A DNA stretch of 64,000 bases, taken from the NCBI RefSeq assembly GCF_001642695.1, contig NZ_LWCC02000005.1, positions 440,783 to 504,782 of the forward strand. The letters are read 5' to 3'. Positions 1-8,323 of this stretch are shown in pieces. The notes beneath the pieces were generated by a model, which saw nothing but the letters and a program-made list of their open reading frames with translations, ran no database searches and was not told the DNA's origin. Each line of letters starts with the position of its first letter. Positions within the stretch are counted from its first letter, which is position 1. Source of the DNA: Streptomyces chilikensis. GTDB taxonomy: Bacteria > Actinomycetota > Actinomycetes > Streptomycetales > Streptomycetaceae. The position numbers were made by a program, and so were the translations under genes.

Positions 1-5
1 CACGG

Positions 6-773
6 TCACCCAGTGGAGTCTGACGGTGGGCTGACGCGGGGGCGGGCCGGATCGTAGAGGAACGACTCGCCGCCGGGGGCCGGGTCGAGCGCCCGGCCCA
101 CCAGGATCACCGCGGCCTGCCGCAGTCCGGCCCGCTCCACCGCGTCGGCGATGTCGGCGACCGTGCCGCGGAGCACCAGCTCCTGCGGCTGGCTCGCCCG
201 GTGGACCACGACCACGGGGCAGTCGGGACCGTACTCGGGCGCGATCTGCGCCATCAGTTCGCGGACGCGGGTGATGGCGAGGTGCAGGACCAGGGTGGCC
301 CGGGTGGCGGCGAACGCGGCGAGCGACTCGGTGCCGGGCATCGCGGTGGACCGGGCCCGGGTGCGGGTGAGGACCACCGACTGGGCCAGCAGCGGCACGG
401 TCAGTTCCCGCCCCGCCAGCGCGGCCGCGGCCGCGTAGGCGGGGACCCCGGGCGTGACGTCCCAGGGCACGCCGTGCGCGTCCAGGCGCCGGGTCTGCTC
501 GGCGAGCGCCGAGTAGAGCGAGGGGTCCCCGGAGGTCAGCCGGACGACCTCCCGTCCGGCCCGGTGCGCGGTGACCAGGTGTTCGGTGATGCGGTCCAGG
601 TCGAGCCGCTGGGTGTCGACCAGTTCTGCGCCGGGGGCGCAGTGGTCGAGGACCTGCGGGTCGAGGTAGGTGCCGGGGTAGAGCACGGTGCCGGCCCCGG
701 CGAGCAGCCGTACGGCGCGGACGGTGAGCAGGTCGGCGGCGCCGGGACCGGCGCCGACGAAGTGGACGGTCAC
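6..773 (-). CDS. cobM: Precorrin-4 C11-methyltransferase
   Basis: Methylates precorrin-4 at C11 in the aerobic corrin ring pathway, using S-adenosylmethionine, in the cytoplasm. The 255-residue protein has the usual family length. Seen: the N-terminal GAGPG loop (about residues 7-11), GDPSLYSAL around residue 80-90 and TPGVPAYAAAA further on, all hallmarks of the corrin/porphyrin methyltransferase fold. I place the start at a GTG whose last two bases overlap the cobIJ stop (GTGA); an upstream in-frame codon at 797 would add eight residues and lie inside cobIJ. It is the fourth gene of the cob operon. Its own stop is again followed by an overlapping GTG (positions 7-9), so another gene very likely continues off the left edge; this last point is inference. 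Confidence 0.93.
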   Translation of the reverse strand: MTVHFVGAGPGAADLLTVRAVRLLAGAGTVLYPGTYLDPQVLDHCAPGAELVDTQRLDLDRITEHLVTAHRAGREVVRLTSGDPSLYSALAEQTRRLDAHGVPWDVTPGVPAYAAAAALAGRELTVPLLAQSVVLTRTRARSTAMPGTESLAAFAATRATLVLHLAITRVRELMAQIAPEYGPDCPVVVVHRASQPQELVLRGTVADIADAVERAGLRQAAVILVGRALDPAPGGESFLYDPARPRVSPPSDSTG

Positions 774-2311
774 GGCTTCACCCACCTCGGCGTCCACACC
801 CGGCCGGCCTGCGAGACCCGGGTGCCGGACGCGCCGACGATCAGCAGGCAGCGCATGTCGACGGTGGCCGGGTCGAGTTCGCCGAGGGTGGTGACGGTCA
901 GCGACTCGCCGGGGCGTCCGACGTCCCGGCCGACCACGACCACGGTCGCGGGTCCGCGGTGCTCCAGCAGGACGCGGCGGGCGGTGGCGATCTGCTCGGT
1001 CCGGGACCGGGAGGCCGGGTTGTAGACGGCCAGCACCAGGTCGGCCTCGGCGACGGCGCGCAGGCGGCGCTCGACGACCTCCCAGGGCTTGAGCCGGTCG
1101 GAGAGGCTGACGACCGCGAAGTCGCCGCCGATGGGGGCGCCCGCGCGGGCGGCGACGGCCTGCACGGCGCTGACGCCGGGCAGCACGCGCACCGGCACCT
1201 GCCGGAAGGCGGGGTCCTCGGCGGCCTCGAAGACGGCGGTGGCCATCCCGAAGACGCCGGCGTCGCCGCCGGAGACCACCGCGACCCGCTCGCCGTTCCT
1301 CGCCAGCTCCAGGGCGAGGCGGGCGCGTTCGAGCTCGACGGTGTTGCCGGAGGCGTGCCGGGTCAGGCCGGGGCGCTGCGGCACCCGGTCGACGTAGGGG
1401 CCGTAACCGACGACGTGGTCCACCTCGGCCAGCGCCGCGGTGGCCTCGGGGGTCAGCCAGGCCCCGGGGCCGGGACCCAGGCCGACGACCAGCAGCTCGG
1501 CCGCGGGGACCGCGGGCCGTTCCCCGGCCTCGGGGGCGGCGGACCGGTCCCGGGCCTCACTCCGCTCGCCGGGGAGCCGGGAGCGGGTCCCGTTGCGGCT
1601 GTCGCCGGTGACGAGGATCAGCGAGAAGTACGGGACGCCGGCCGGATCCACCTCGGCGACGGGCAGGCGCCGTTCGCCCTCCATGGAGGCGCGCTCGACG
1701 TACACGGCGTGGTCGAGCCGTCCCGCCGCCTCCAGGGCGCGGCGGACGGCCGGGAAGGTGCGGCCCAGCTTCATCACGACGGCGGCGTCGGTGTCGGCGA
1801 GGCGGCGGGCCAGTTCCGGTTCGGGCAGGGTGCCGGGGAGCACGGTGAGCACGTCGGTCTGGCGCACCAGGGGCGCCGCGGCGGCCGCGGTGGCCGCGGC
1901 GAACGCGGGGACGCCGGGCACGATCTGCGTCTCGTACCGCTCGGAGAGCCGGTCGTGCATGTACATGAACGACCCGTAGAAGAGGGGGTCCCCCTCGGAG
2001 AGCAGCACGACGTCGCGCCCGGCGTCGAGGTGGGCGGCGAGGCGGGCGGCGGACTCCTCGTAGAAGTCGGCCAGGGCGCCCGCGTAGCCGCCGGGGTGGT
2101 CGGTGGCGCCGGTGGTGACCGGGTAGGCCAGCCGTTCCTCGATCGCGGTGTCCGGTATGAGCGGGGCGGCGATGCGGCGGGCGTTGGACTCCTTGCCGAC
2201 GCCCGCGTGGTAGGCCACGACGTCGGCGGCGGCGATCAGCCGGGCCGCCTTGAGGGTGATCAGTTCGGGGTCGCCGGGGCCGACGCCGACTCCGTGGAAA
2301 CGTCCGGTCAC
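770..2311 (-). CDS. cobIJ: Fused precorrin-2 C20-methyltransferase / precorrin-3B C17-methyltransferase
   Basis: Bifunctional corrin ring enzyme of 513 residues. The N-terminal half is CobI (GVGVGPGDPELITLKA near residue 10, then GDPLFYGSFMYM), methylating precorrin-2 at C20. A polar Arg/Glu/Ala-rich linker of about 30 residues follows. The C-terminal half is CobJ (VVGLGPGPGAWL, SGGDAGVFGMA, YNPASRSR), which methylates C17 with ring contraction. Such CobI-CobJ fusions are usual in actinomycetes. The GTG start overlaps the cobH stop by 4 bp; the frame stays open further upstream but that part is antisense-like filler over cobH. The stop overlaps cobM. Expression should follow the cobalamin riboswitch upstream of cobG. 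Confidence 0.93.
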   Translation of the reverse strand: MTGRFHGVGVGPGDPELITLKAARLIAAADVVAYHAGVGKESNARRIAAPLIPDTAIEERLAYPVTTGATDHPGGYAGALADFYEESAARLAAHLDAGRDVVLLSEGDPLFYGSFMYMHDRLSERYETQIVPGVPAFAAATAAAAAPLVRQTDVLTVLPGTLPEPELARRLADTDAAVVMKLGRTFPAVRRALEAAGRLDHAVYVERASMEGERRLPVAEVDPAGVPYFSLILVTGDSRNGTRSRLPGERSEARDRSAAPEAGERPAVPAAELLVVGLGPGPGAWLTPEATAALAEVDHVVGYGPYVDRVPQRPGLTRHASGNTVELERARLALELARNGERVAVVSGGDAGVFGMATAVFEAAEDPAFRQVPVRVLPGVSAVQAVAARAGAPIGGDFAVVSLSDRLKPWEVVERRLRAVAEADLVLAVYNPASRSRTEQIATARRVLLEHRGPATVVVVGRDVGRPGESLTVTTLGELDPATVDMRCLLIVGASGTRVSQAGRVWTPRWVKP

Positions 2312-2994
2312 TCCTCCTCCTTCGCGAGTGCGTTCAGGGCCGACGAGGTCATGGCGGATCCGCCGCGGCGGCCGTGGACGGTGACGTACGGGATGTCGAT
2401 TCCGTGCTCGTCGGCGAGTTCGGTGAGGGCCTGCTTGGACTCGGCGGCGCCGATGAAGCCGACCGGGCAGCCCACGATCGCGGCGGGGCGGGGCGCCCCG
2501 TCGATCAGCATCTCCAGCAGGTGGAACAGGGCGGTCGGCGCGTTGCCGACGGCGACCACGGCGCCTTCCATGAGCGGCTCCCAGAGGGAGACGGCCGCCG
2601 CGGTGCGGGTGGTGTTCCAGCGGCGGGCGAGGGCGGGCACGCGTTCGTCGCCGAGCAGGCAGACGACATCGTTGTCGCTCGGCAGGCGGCTTCGGGTGAC
2701 TCCGGTGGCGACCATGGTGACGTCGCAGAGGATGGGCGCGCCCGAGCGCAGGGCGGCGCGGGCGGCGGGAACCAGTCGCGGGTGGACCACCAGGTCGTCG
2801 GCGAGGTCGACCTGCCCCGCCCCGTGGATCATCCGCACGGCGAGGCGTTCCGCCTCGGCGGGGATGTGGTCCAGTCGCGCCTCGCGGCGGATGGTGGCGA
2901 AGGAGTCGACGTAGATGGCCGGGCCGTCGGCGAGGTAGTCGTAGTGCGTGTTCGGCCGGCGGGGTTCGGTGTGTCCTGGGGTGGTGGTGTTCAC
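2308..2994 (-). CDS. cobH: Precorrin-8X methylmutase
   Basis: Moves a methyl group from C11 to C12 of precorrin-8X to give hydrogenobyrinate. The 228-residue protein matches the family size. Seen: DYLADGPAIYVDSFATIR near the N-terminus, a DVTMVATGV segment, NAPTALFHLLEM, and the conserved IVGCPVGFIGAAESK near the C-terminus that lines the substrate site. The chosen GTG overlaps the stop of the upstream cobG-like gene by 4 bp (GTGA), and the stop overlaps cobIJ in the same way, so translation of the whole operon is probably coupled. Confidence 0.93.
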   Translation of the reverse strand: MNTTTPGHTEPRRPNTHYDYLADGPAIYVDSFATIRREARLDHIPAEAERLAVRMIHGAGQVDLADDLVVHPRLVPAARAALRSGAPILCDVTMVATGVTRSRLPSDNDVVCLLGDERVPALARRWNTTRTAAAVSLWEPLMEGAVVAVGNAPTALFHLLEMLIDGAPRPAAIVGCPVGFIGAAESKQALTELADEHGIDIPYVTVHGRRGGSAMTSSALNALAKEEE

Positions 2995-3878
2995 GCGGCG
3001 GCTCCGGGGACGATGACGCCACGCCAGGGGGTGACGGTGAGTTCGGTGGCGCCCGCGGCGTGGGCGTCGTCCACCAGTCGGGCGGTGAGGCCGGGGGTCA
3101 TGCCGTCGTCGGGAACCCCGACGTGCCGGCCGCCCTCCGGCAGCGGGCCCGGGGGCAGGGGTGGCTCGGGGCTCGGCAGACGTGGGTCCGGGCTCCCGGG
3201 GGGCGCCATGGGGGCGGGCAGTTCGACGACGTGCCAGGGCGCCGTGGGGCCGGTGCCCCGGGCGTCCATGAAGCTCCGGGCCAGGCCGGTCAGCGCCGGG
3301 GCGGCTTCGGGGAGCGGTACGACGGGACCCCAGGAGTCCCCGATCCGCAGTTGGGCGGTGTCCTGGTCGAGGGCCACCAGGCCGAGGTCGGCGGGGCGGG
3401 TGACCAGGTCGCCGCGGCCGTCGTCCAGGACGAACAGGAAGCGGGCGGGCAGTCCGGCGAGGTACGGGTCCGCGCACAGCAGCCGGTCGAGCTCGGCGGC
3501 CACGGGGCGCAGGTCGGCGCGGCCGCCGGCCGTTCCCGTGCGGGGCGAGACCATCACGTTCCTGACGAGTTCGTGCGTGCGCGAGGGCAGCAGGCCGGTG
3601 GCCTCCACGGCGTCGAGGACGGCGCTGCCGAGGCGGCCCTGGTGGCCGGGCAGGGCGCGGATCTGGAGGTTGGCCCGGCCGGTGACGTGGACCCGGCCGT
3701 CGCCGTGGCGTTCGGCGACGGCGGTGAGGGCGGTCAGCGAGGACGTCGGGAGGCGGCCGCCTATGAGGCGGAGCCGTATCAGGAGGCCGTCCTCGGCGGG
3801 CCAGGGGCGGAGCACGCCGGGGCAGCGGTCGCGGCGGGCACGGCGTGCGGAGACGATGGCGTTGTCCATCCGGGACAT
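2991..3878 (-). CDS. cobG: Truncated CobG-like protein (precorrin-3B synthase N-terminal part)
   Basis: Full-length CobG is a sulfite/nitrite-reductase-like monooxygenase that makes precorrin-3B and carries a [4Fe-4S] centre and siroheme-type site in its C-terminal half. Here 295 residues match the N-terminal part: the RCPGVLRPW opening, a GDGRVHVTGRANLQIRAL half-domain segment, FLFVLDDGRGD, then the second half-domain start TPWRGVIVPG, where the protein simply ends. The four cysteines of the Fe-S/siroheme region are absent (only Cys in RCPG and LLCAD remain). Full members are usually around 400 residues. The stop overlaps the cobH start by 4 bp, so this is a tidy end and not a fresh frameshift. 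An RBS (GAAGGA) precedes the ATG. As first gene it sits directly under the riboswitch. It may be inactive or have another role. Confidence 0.75.
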   Translation of the reverse strand: MSRMDNAIVSARRARRDRCPGVLRPWPAEDGLLIRLRLIGGRLPTSSLTALTAVAERHGDGRVHVTGRANLQIRALPGHQGRLGSAVLDAVEATGLLPSRTHELVRNVMVSPRTGTAGGRADLRPVAAELDRLLCADPYLAGLPARFLFVLDDGRGDLVTRPADLGLVALDQDTAQLRIGDSWGPVVPLPEAAPALTGLARSFMDARGTGPTAPWHVVELPAPMAPPGSPDPRLPSPEPPLPPGPLPEGGRHVGVPDDGMTPGLTARLVDDAHAAGATELTVTPWRGVIVPGAAA

Positions 3879-3937
3879 GCGAGTCCTTCGAGGTCAGGGA
3901 CCCGTTCGCGGGGTCCGCGGTCGACCTGGCGGCCCGT

Positions 3938-4136
3938 CACCGCCAGCGCCAGCAGGTCTTCGGACTCGGGTTCCTCCGGTACGGGCGCCTTCCCGGAGCA
4001 TCGCTCCAGTGGCTGCGCCGCGCTCGTCGCGCCTGCGCGTGCCCGACCGTCACCCTCACCGCTGCGCGTCAGTCCCGGACTCCCACCGGGTTCCCTGACC
4101 CCACCACGTGGAGTTCGACTGGCTGGACGAGAGTAC
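3938..4136 (-). promoter_or_regulatory. Cobalamin (B12) riboswitch
   Basis: Read on the minus strand, the leader shows the cobalamin aptamer landmarks in order: GGTGGGAGTCCGGGACTG, CGCAGCGGTGA, the B12-box core GCCACTGGAG, GGGAAGGCG, and finally GAGTCCGAAGACCTGC. These are conserved blocks of the AdoCbl riboswitch family. About 60 bases separate it from the cobG start; a short stem (GGACCC/GGGTCC, 3898-3916) lies just before the ribosome binding site and could be part of the expression platform, acting on translation initiation. The boundaries are estimates. It should switch off the cob operon when adenosylcobalamin is plentiful. Confidence 0.9.
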
Positions 4137-4191
4137 CTTGCCCCGCGAGGGCCGTGGACGGCGGCGTCGGAGCCGGGGTTAGGGTCCGGCC

Positions 4192-5034
4192 ATGACTTTC
4201 TCGATCGCCGCGCGCAGTGCGGACGGGACCTGCTTCGGGGTCGCCGTCGCGTCCAAGTTCCTCGCCGTGGGAGCGGCCGTTCCGGCGGCACGGGCCGGGG
4301 TGGGCGCCCTGGCCACGCAGGCCCTGGCCAACCTCGCCTACCGCCCGGACGGCATACGCCTGCTGGACGAGGGGCGCTCCGCCCGGGAGACCCTGGACAC
4401 GCTGCTCGCCGGGGACGAGCGGCGGGACGACCGGCAGGCCGGGATCGTCGACCGGGACGGCGGCTCGGCGACCTGGACCGGTCGCGCCTGCATGACGTGG
4501 GCGGGGGGCGTGTCCGGGCCGGGGTACGCGATCCAGGGCAACATCCTGACCGGCCCCGAGGTGGTGCGGGCGATGGAGCGGGCCTGGCTGGAGACGGACC
4601 AGGACCTCCCGCTGGCCCGGCGGCTGCACGCGGCCCTGCTGGCCGGCGACCGCGCGGGCGGTGACAGCCGGGGCCGGCAGAGCGCGGCCCTGCTGGTGGT
4701 GACGCCGGACGGCGGATACGGCGGGGGCAGCGACGTGCTGGTGGACCTGCGGGTGGACGACCACGCCGATCCCTCGGCGGAACTGGGCCGTCTGCTGGAC
4801 CTGCACGACCTGTACTTCGGCAGGCCCGATCCGCGGACCCTGCTGCCGCTCTCGGGCGAGCTGGCCGAGGAGGTGGCCGGACGGCTGGCCGCGCTGGGGC
4901 ACCGCGGCGTGGAACTCGACGTGGCACTGGCCGAGTGGGCGGGGATCGCGAACCTCGAGGAGCGGCTGGTGACCGGGGCGATCGACCCGCTCGTCCTGGA
5001 GCACCTCCGGGCGGCGGGGGACCCGCGGGCGTAG
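4192..5034 (+). CDS. DUF1028 family protein
   Basis: A 280-residue cytoplasmic protein opening with TFSIAARSADG, then FGVAVASKFLAVGAAVP and the GGVSGPGYAIQGNIL segment typical of DUF1028, a family with an Ntn-hydrolase-like (proteasome-like) fold whose biochemical role is unknown. The C-terminal 60 residues (LLPLSGELAEEVAGRLAALG) resemble the small peptidoglycan-binding-like tail found on many members. The ATG is the first residue of the conserved domain and lies only about 55 bp from the 5' end of the divergent cobalamin riboswitch. No signal peptide is seen. No substrate can be assigned. Confidence 0.85.
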   Translation: MTFSIAARSADGTCFGVAVASKFLAVGAAVPAARAGVGALATQALANLAYRPDGIRLLDEGRSARETLDTLLAGDERRDDRQAGIVDRDGGSATWTGRACMTWAGGVSGPGYAIQGNILTGPEVVRAMERAWLETDQDLPLARRLHAALLAGDRAGGDSRGRQSAALLVVTPDGGYGGGSDVLVDLRVDDHADPSAELGRLLDLHDLYFGRPDPRTLLPLSGELAEEVAGRLAALGHRGVELDVALAEWAGIANLEERLVTGAIDPLVLEHLRAAGDPRA

Positions 5035-5051
5035 CCCGCCGCGCCGCCGCC

Positions 5052-5085
5052 CGGCGGGCCCCGGCCACGCGGCCGGGGCCCGCCG
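5052..5085. terminator. Bidirectional terminator hairpin
   Basis: A perfect 15-bp GC stem (5052-5066 with 5071-5085) with an ACGC loop lies between the convergent stops of the DUF1028 gene and the alpha/beta hydrolase gene. There is no U-tract, as is common in actinomycete terminators. Confidence 0.75.
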
Positions 5086-5097
5086 TCCCGGTACCGG

Positions 5098-5865
5098 TCA
5101 GGGGACGTCGAGGAACGCCGCCAGCTCCGTCACGAAGGCCGGGGCGCCGACGGCGCCGGAGTGGTCGCCGGGCACCGTCCTCAGCGTGGCCGCGGGAAGT
5201 GCTCCGGCGAGCACCTCGGGCCGGGTGGCGAGCGGGTCGTCCTCACCGGCGAGGAGCAGCGTGGGCGCGGTGATCTCCGTGAGGGGGATCGGCTCCTGGT
5301 GGATCGCCCGCGCGTGGGCGGCCAGGGCGAGGCGGTCGGCGCCGACGGCGTCGGCGAAGGCCCGGAAGTCCGCCGCGGAGGGGTCGGTGACGGTGGAGGG
5401 GTCCTCGGCGGTCAGGGCGTCCACCAGCGCGGGTCCGCCGACGACGCGGCTGTCCACTCCCCCGAGTTCGACGACCGCGGCCCCCACGCCGCCGATCACC
5501 AGACGGCGGATCCGGGTGTCCCGGGCGGCGGTGAGCAGGCTGACGACGGCGCCCATGGAGTAGCCGACGAGGTCGTAGGCCTCCTCGTCGAGGAGGTCCA
5601 TCAGTTCGCGCAGGTCCTCGGCCATGCGCGCCTCGCCGTACCGCGCGGGGTCGTGCGGCTTCCCGCTGCGGCCGTGTCCCCGGGCGTCGAGGGCGAGGAC
5701 CCTGCGGCCCGTCTCGGCGAGCACCTGGACGATGCCGGGGGAGATCCAGTCCACGTCGGCGTCGGCGATGAAGCCGTGGTGCAGGAGGATCAGCGGCTGC
5801 CGGGAGTCCTGCTCCCAGAGCCGGTAGTGGATCTCGACGTCGTCGGAGGTCTTGAAGTACGGCAT
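5098..5865 (-). CDS. Alpha/beta hydrolase
   Basis: A 255-residue alpha/beta hydrolase, probably an esterase or C-C hydrolase of unknown substrate. Seen: LLHHGF oxyanion region near residue 30, the nucleophile elbow GYSMGA (Ser about residue 102), GEDDPL carrying the likely acid, and GDHSGA with the catalytic His near the C-terminus. I start at the ATG preceded by AAAGGA; a longer version starting at 5904 would add 13 residues with no homology. It is followed after about 50 bp by the acetyltransferase gene upstream on the same strand. No signal peptide. Confidence 0.88.
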   Translation of the reverse strand: MPYFKTSDDVEIHYRLWEQDSRQPLILLHHGFIADADVDWISPGIVQVLAETGRRVLALDARGHGRSGKPHDPARYGEARMAEDLRELMDLLDEEAYDLVGYSMGAVVSLLTAARDTRIRRLVIGGVGAAVVELGGVDSRVVGGPALVDALTAEDPSTVTDPSAADFRAFADAVGADRLALAAHARAIHQEPIPLTEITAPTLLLAGEDDPLATRPEVLAGALPAATLRTVPGDHSGAVGAPAFVTELAAFLDVP

Positions 5866-5916
5866 GTCAGGGGATCCTTTCCGGTCGCGCGGGCGCTGCG
5901 GCACGGCCCGCGCGGG

Positions 5917-6450
5917 TCAGCCGTCCCGGTGGCGGACGTGGACGTGGCCGGGGCCGGGATACCGCGGGGGCCACGGCGCGAGGACGCGGTCGAGGGCGTA
6001 GCGGCACCGCTCGGCGACGCGGCAGGAGGCCTGGTTGGACTCCTGGTGGGTGAGTTCCAGGGCGGTCAGGCCGTCGAGGACGGTGAACGCCCAGCCGGTG
6101 AGGGCCTCCAGGGCCCGCGGGGCGACGCGGCGCCCGCGGGCGGGGGCGGCCGTCCAGTAGCCGACCTCGGCGGTGGGTGCGCCGGGCCGGATCTCCCGCA
6201 GGACCACCTGGCCGGCGAGTTCGCCGGTCTCCTCCAGGACGGCGAAGGAGAAGCGTTCGCCGCGTTCGGCCGCCGTCCGCTGTTCGTCGATCCACCTGCG
6301 GGCCCCGGCCTCGTCGTCGAGCGGGTCGGTGAGCCACCGGCGCATGGCGTCGTCCCGGTGCGCCGCGGCCAGGGCGGCGGCGTCCGTGGCCCGCCAGGGC
6401 CGCAGGAGGAGGCCGGAGGCGGTGTCCGGCACCGGTCGGGTGGCGGTCAC
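5917..6450 (-). CDS. GNAT family N-acetyltransferase (RimJ/RimL type)
   Basis: A 177-residue acetyl-CoA-dependent acetyltransferase. The LLLRPWRATDAAALAAAH opening, GELAGQVVLREI, and AEVGYWTAAPARGRRVAPRAL acetyl-CoA loop fit the RimJ/RimL-like group that acetylates protein N-termini or small amines. Substrate unknown. The GTG start overlaps the stop of a short upstream frame by 4 bp, which suggests coupling to it. Confidence 0.85.
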   Translation of the reverse strand: MTATRPVPDTASGLLLRPWRATDAAALAAAHRDDAMRRWLTDPLDDEAGARRWIDEQRTAAERGERFSFAVLEETGELAGQVVLREIRPGAPTAEVGYWTAAPARGRRVAPRALEALTGWAFTVLDGLTALELTHQESNQASCRVAERCRYALDRVLAPWPPRYPGPGHVHVRHRDG

Positions 6451-6653
6451 CGGACGCGGGCCGGCGGGCCGGGGGCGTGGCCGCCGTCGGCCGTCCGGCT
6501 GCCGGGCGTCACGCGTCGGGGGGCCCGGCGGGTGCGCCCGTCGGTGGCCGGGGCCGTGCCGTCACCGGCGGACCGGGGGACGCCGGCCTCCGTGCCGGTG
6601 TCCGTGCCGGTGTCCGGCATGCCGCCGCCAGGAGCGTGATCGGTTGCGTCCAT
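6447..6653 (-). CDS. Small hypothetical protein, possible leader cistron
   Basis: A 68-residue low-complexity frame rich in Gly, Thr, Pro and Arg, ending in a GTGA overlap with the acetyltransferase start. I recognise no domain. The overlap is the main reason to list it; the composition could equally be an accidental frame in GC-rich DNA. No strong ribosome binding site is visible before its ATG. Confidence 0.3.
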   Translation of the reverse strand: MDATDHAPGGGMPDTGTDTGTEAGVPRSAGDGTAPATDGRTRRAPRRVTPGSRTADGGHAPGPPARVR

Positions 6654-6698
6654 GCCCGAAGCCTCACACGGCGCTCCGGGCTTTCGCCGGTGTTTCGG

Positions 6699-7181
6699 TC
6701 AGTTCGGCCGGGCCGGGCTCAGCCGGTTCTCGAGGAGGGTCCGCAGCCGGTCCCCCGAGCCCTCCTTGGGCAGCACCACCAGGCAGGGCTGGGCGCGGCC
6801 GGAGCCGATCAGCAGGAAGAGGCGGGGCGTCTCCAGGTGGCGGGAGATCTCCGGCCACGCGAAGCGGCGCTGCTCGGCGCCGGTGGTGACGCGCACGCCG
6901 GTCCCGTCGATGCGGACCCGCTGCCCGCCGTCCTCCGCGGCCTTGGCGGCGGCGCGGCCGGCCTGCGCCCGGGGCAGGAAGACCAGGGCGAAGAACAGGT
7001 AGGCGACGCCCATCAGCAGGGAGAGCACGGTGACCGAGCCGCCGCGGATGCCCACCGCCATCACCGCGACGGTCAGCGCGAGGGTGACGGCGAGCCGGCG
7101 GCGGCCCGCCCAGGTGGAGCGCGCGTGGGCGCGGTGCGCCTCGCGGAAGTCGCGTGCGGTCGGGGTGTGCCGGAGGTCCAT
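6699..7181 (-). CDS. YcxB-like membrane protein
   Basis: A 160-residue protein with two hydrophobic segments (about residues 30-45 and 50-68) followed by a PH-like C-terminal part (VRIDGTGVRVTT, RFAWPEISRHLETPRLFLLI, CLVVLPK) typical of YcxB-like proteins, whose function is unknown. The start chosen is the ATG giving MDLRH; an in-frame GTG 14 codons earlier is possible. It stands alone between the small frame at 6447-6653 and the kinase gene. Confidence 0.72.
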   Translation of the reverse strand: MDLRHTPTARDFREAHRAHARSTWAGRRRLAVTLALTVAVMAVGIRGGSVTVLSLLMGVAYLFFALVFLPRAQAGRAAAKAAEDGGQRVRIDGTGVRVTTGAEQRRFAWPEISRHLETPRLFLLIGSGRAQPCLVVLPKEGSGDRLRTLLENRLSPARPN

Positions 7182-7411
7182 GCGGTCCGTCCGGGTGTTC
7201 TTCTGCCGGCTGTCGGTGGTCACGTGCGTCGGCTGCCTGTTCTGTGGTGTGAGGACCGGCGGTGGGGGGCGCCGCCGGCGGGACCGGTGGAGCGGGGCGT
7301 GACCGCCCGGGGGAACGGAAGGGACGGTTCTCACCCGCTCCCTCCCAGTGTGCCCGTGTGCGCGGCTCCCACCCCCGCCCCGCCTGTCGCGTCGGGGCCC
7401 TCGGGTGAGGA

Positions 7412-8323
7412 TCAGGCCGCTTCGTCCTCCAGGAGGGCGAGGAGGGTCGAGCGGGCGAGGTTCGACATGACCGGGTTGGTCTCCCGGTAGTACCAGAGGC
7501 AGCCGACGGCCTGGGCGAGGGCCCAGCCCTTGCCCCGGTCCCAGGCGGCGTCGTCGGCGCCGAGGGCGAGGCGGAACGCCTCGCGGGCGGTGGGGCCGAA
7601 GTGGTTCCAGGCCGGCTGCAGGTCCAGGGCGGGGTCGGCCACGCCCGCCTGGCCGACGTCGATCACGCCGGCGAGCCGGCCCCGCTCGGTGAGGAGGTTG
7701 CCGGGCATCAGGTCGCCGTGGGTCCAGACGTCCGGCTCGGTGCGGGGGGTCCGGCGCAGCCGTTCCCACAGGCGTGCCAGGGCGGGGGTGTCGATCAGGT
7801 CCCGGCTCTTCTCCAGGCACGAGGCGACGTAGTCGTCGTGGCCGCCGAGCAGTCCGCCGCGGCCCTTGCCCCGGAAGACGCGGCCCTCGGTGTCGAGGGC
7901 GCGGACGTCCAGGACGAAGGCGGCGAGGTCCTCGGCGAAGGCGGTGGAGTCGTGGACGTCCGCCGCGGTGGCGGTGGTTCCGGGGATCCAGTGGTAGACG
8001 CTCCAGGGGAGCGGGTAGCCCTGGCCGGGTTCGCCCAGGGCGGCGAACCGCGGGGTGGGCACGCGGGTGGCCCCGGCGATCCTGGCCGCCGCTTCGATCT
8101 CCCGGCGGATGTCCTGGAGTTTGCCGTCCGGGTCGTCGCCGAGGAGCGGGAGCCTGGCGACCAGGCCGTCGCCGATGCGGAAGAGGGCGTTGTCGGTGCC
8201 GTCCGAGGGGCAGGCACGGACCGGCAGTTCCTTCCACCGCGGGAACTGGGCGGCGACCAGGGCGGTCATCTGCTGTTCGGTGACGACGAGTTGACCGGCG
8301 TGCATGGGAGGTGAGGACGGCAT
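7412..8323 (-). CDS. Aminoglycoside phosphotransferase (APH) family kinase
   Basis: A 303-residue APH-fold kinase. Seen: the catalytic loop THGDLMPGNLL (about residue 195-205) and the metal-binding loop IDVGQAGVADPALDL, plus a VARLPL segment carrying the usual early beta strands. APH-fold enzymes phosphorylate antibiotics, sugars or other small molecules; nothing here identifies the substrate, and chromosomal Streptomyces copies are often not resistance genes. The ATG at 8323 is used; another in-frame ATG lies at 8305. It is monocistronic. Confidence 0.82.
   Translation of the reverse strand: MPSSPPMHAGQLVVTEQQMTALVAAQFPRWKELPVRACPSDGTDNALFRIGDGLVARLPLLGDDPDGKLQDIRREIEAAARIAGATRVPTPRFAALGEPGQGYPLPWSVYHWIPGTTATAADVHDSTAFAEDLAAFVLDVRALDTEGRVFRGKGRGGLLGGHDDYVASCLEKSRDLIDTPALARLWERLRRTPRTEPDVWTHGDLMPGNLLTERGRLAGVIDVGQAGVADPALDLQPAWNHFGPTAREAFRLALGADDAAWDRGKGWALAQAVGCLWYYRETNPVMSNLARSTLLALLEDEAA

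Noticed and set aside
201-2914. Long open frames on the plus strand opposite the cob genes
   Set aside because: They mirror the codon-position GC bias of the minus-strand cob genes, give Gly/Arg/Pro-rich products with no domain, and have no ribosome site.
2991-3878. Frameshift or fresh nonsense mutation in cobG
   Set aside because: The missing half is not encoded in any frame downstream; cobH begins immediately with a 4-bp overlap, so this is a settled shortened gene.
7412-8323. Aminoglycoside resistance determinant
   Set aside because: Only the general APH kinase fold is visible; nothing in sequence or context ties it to an antibiotic.
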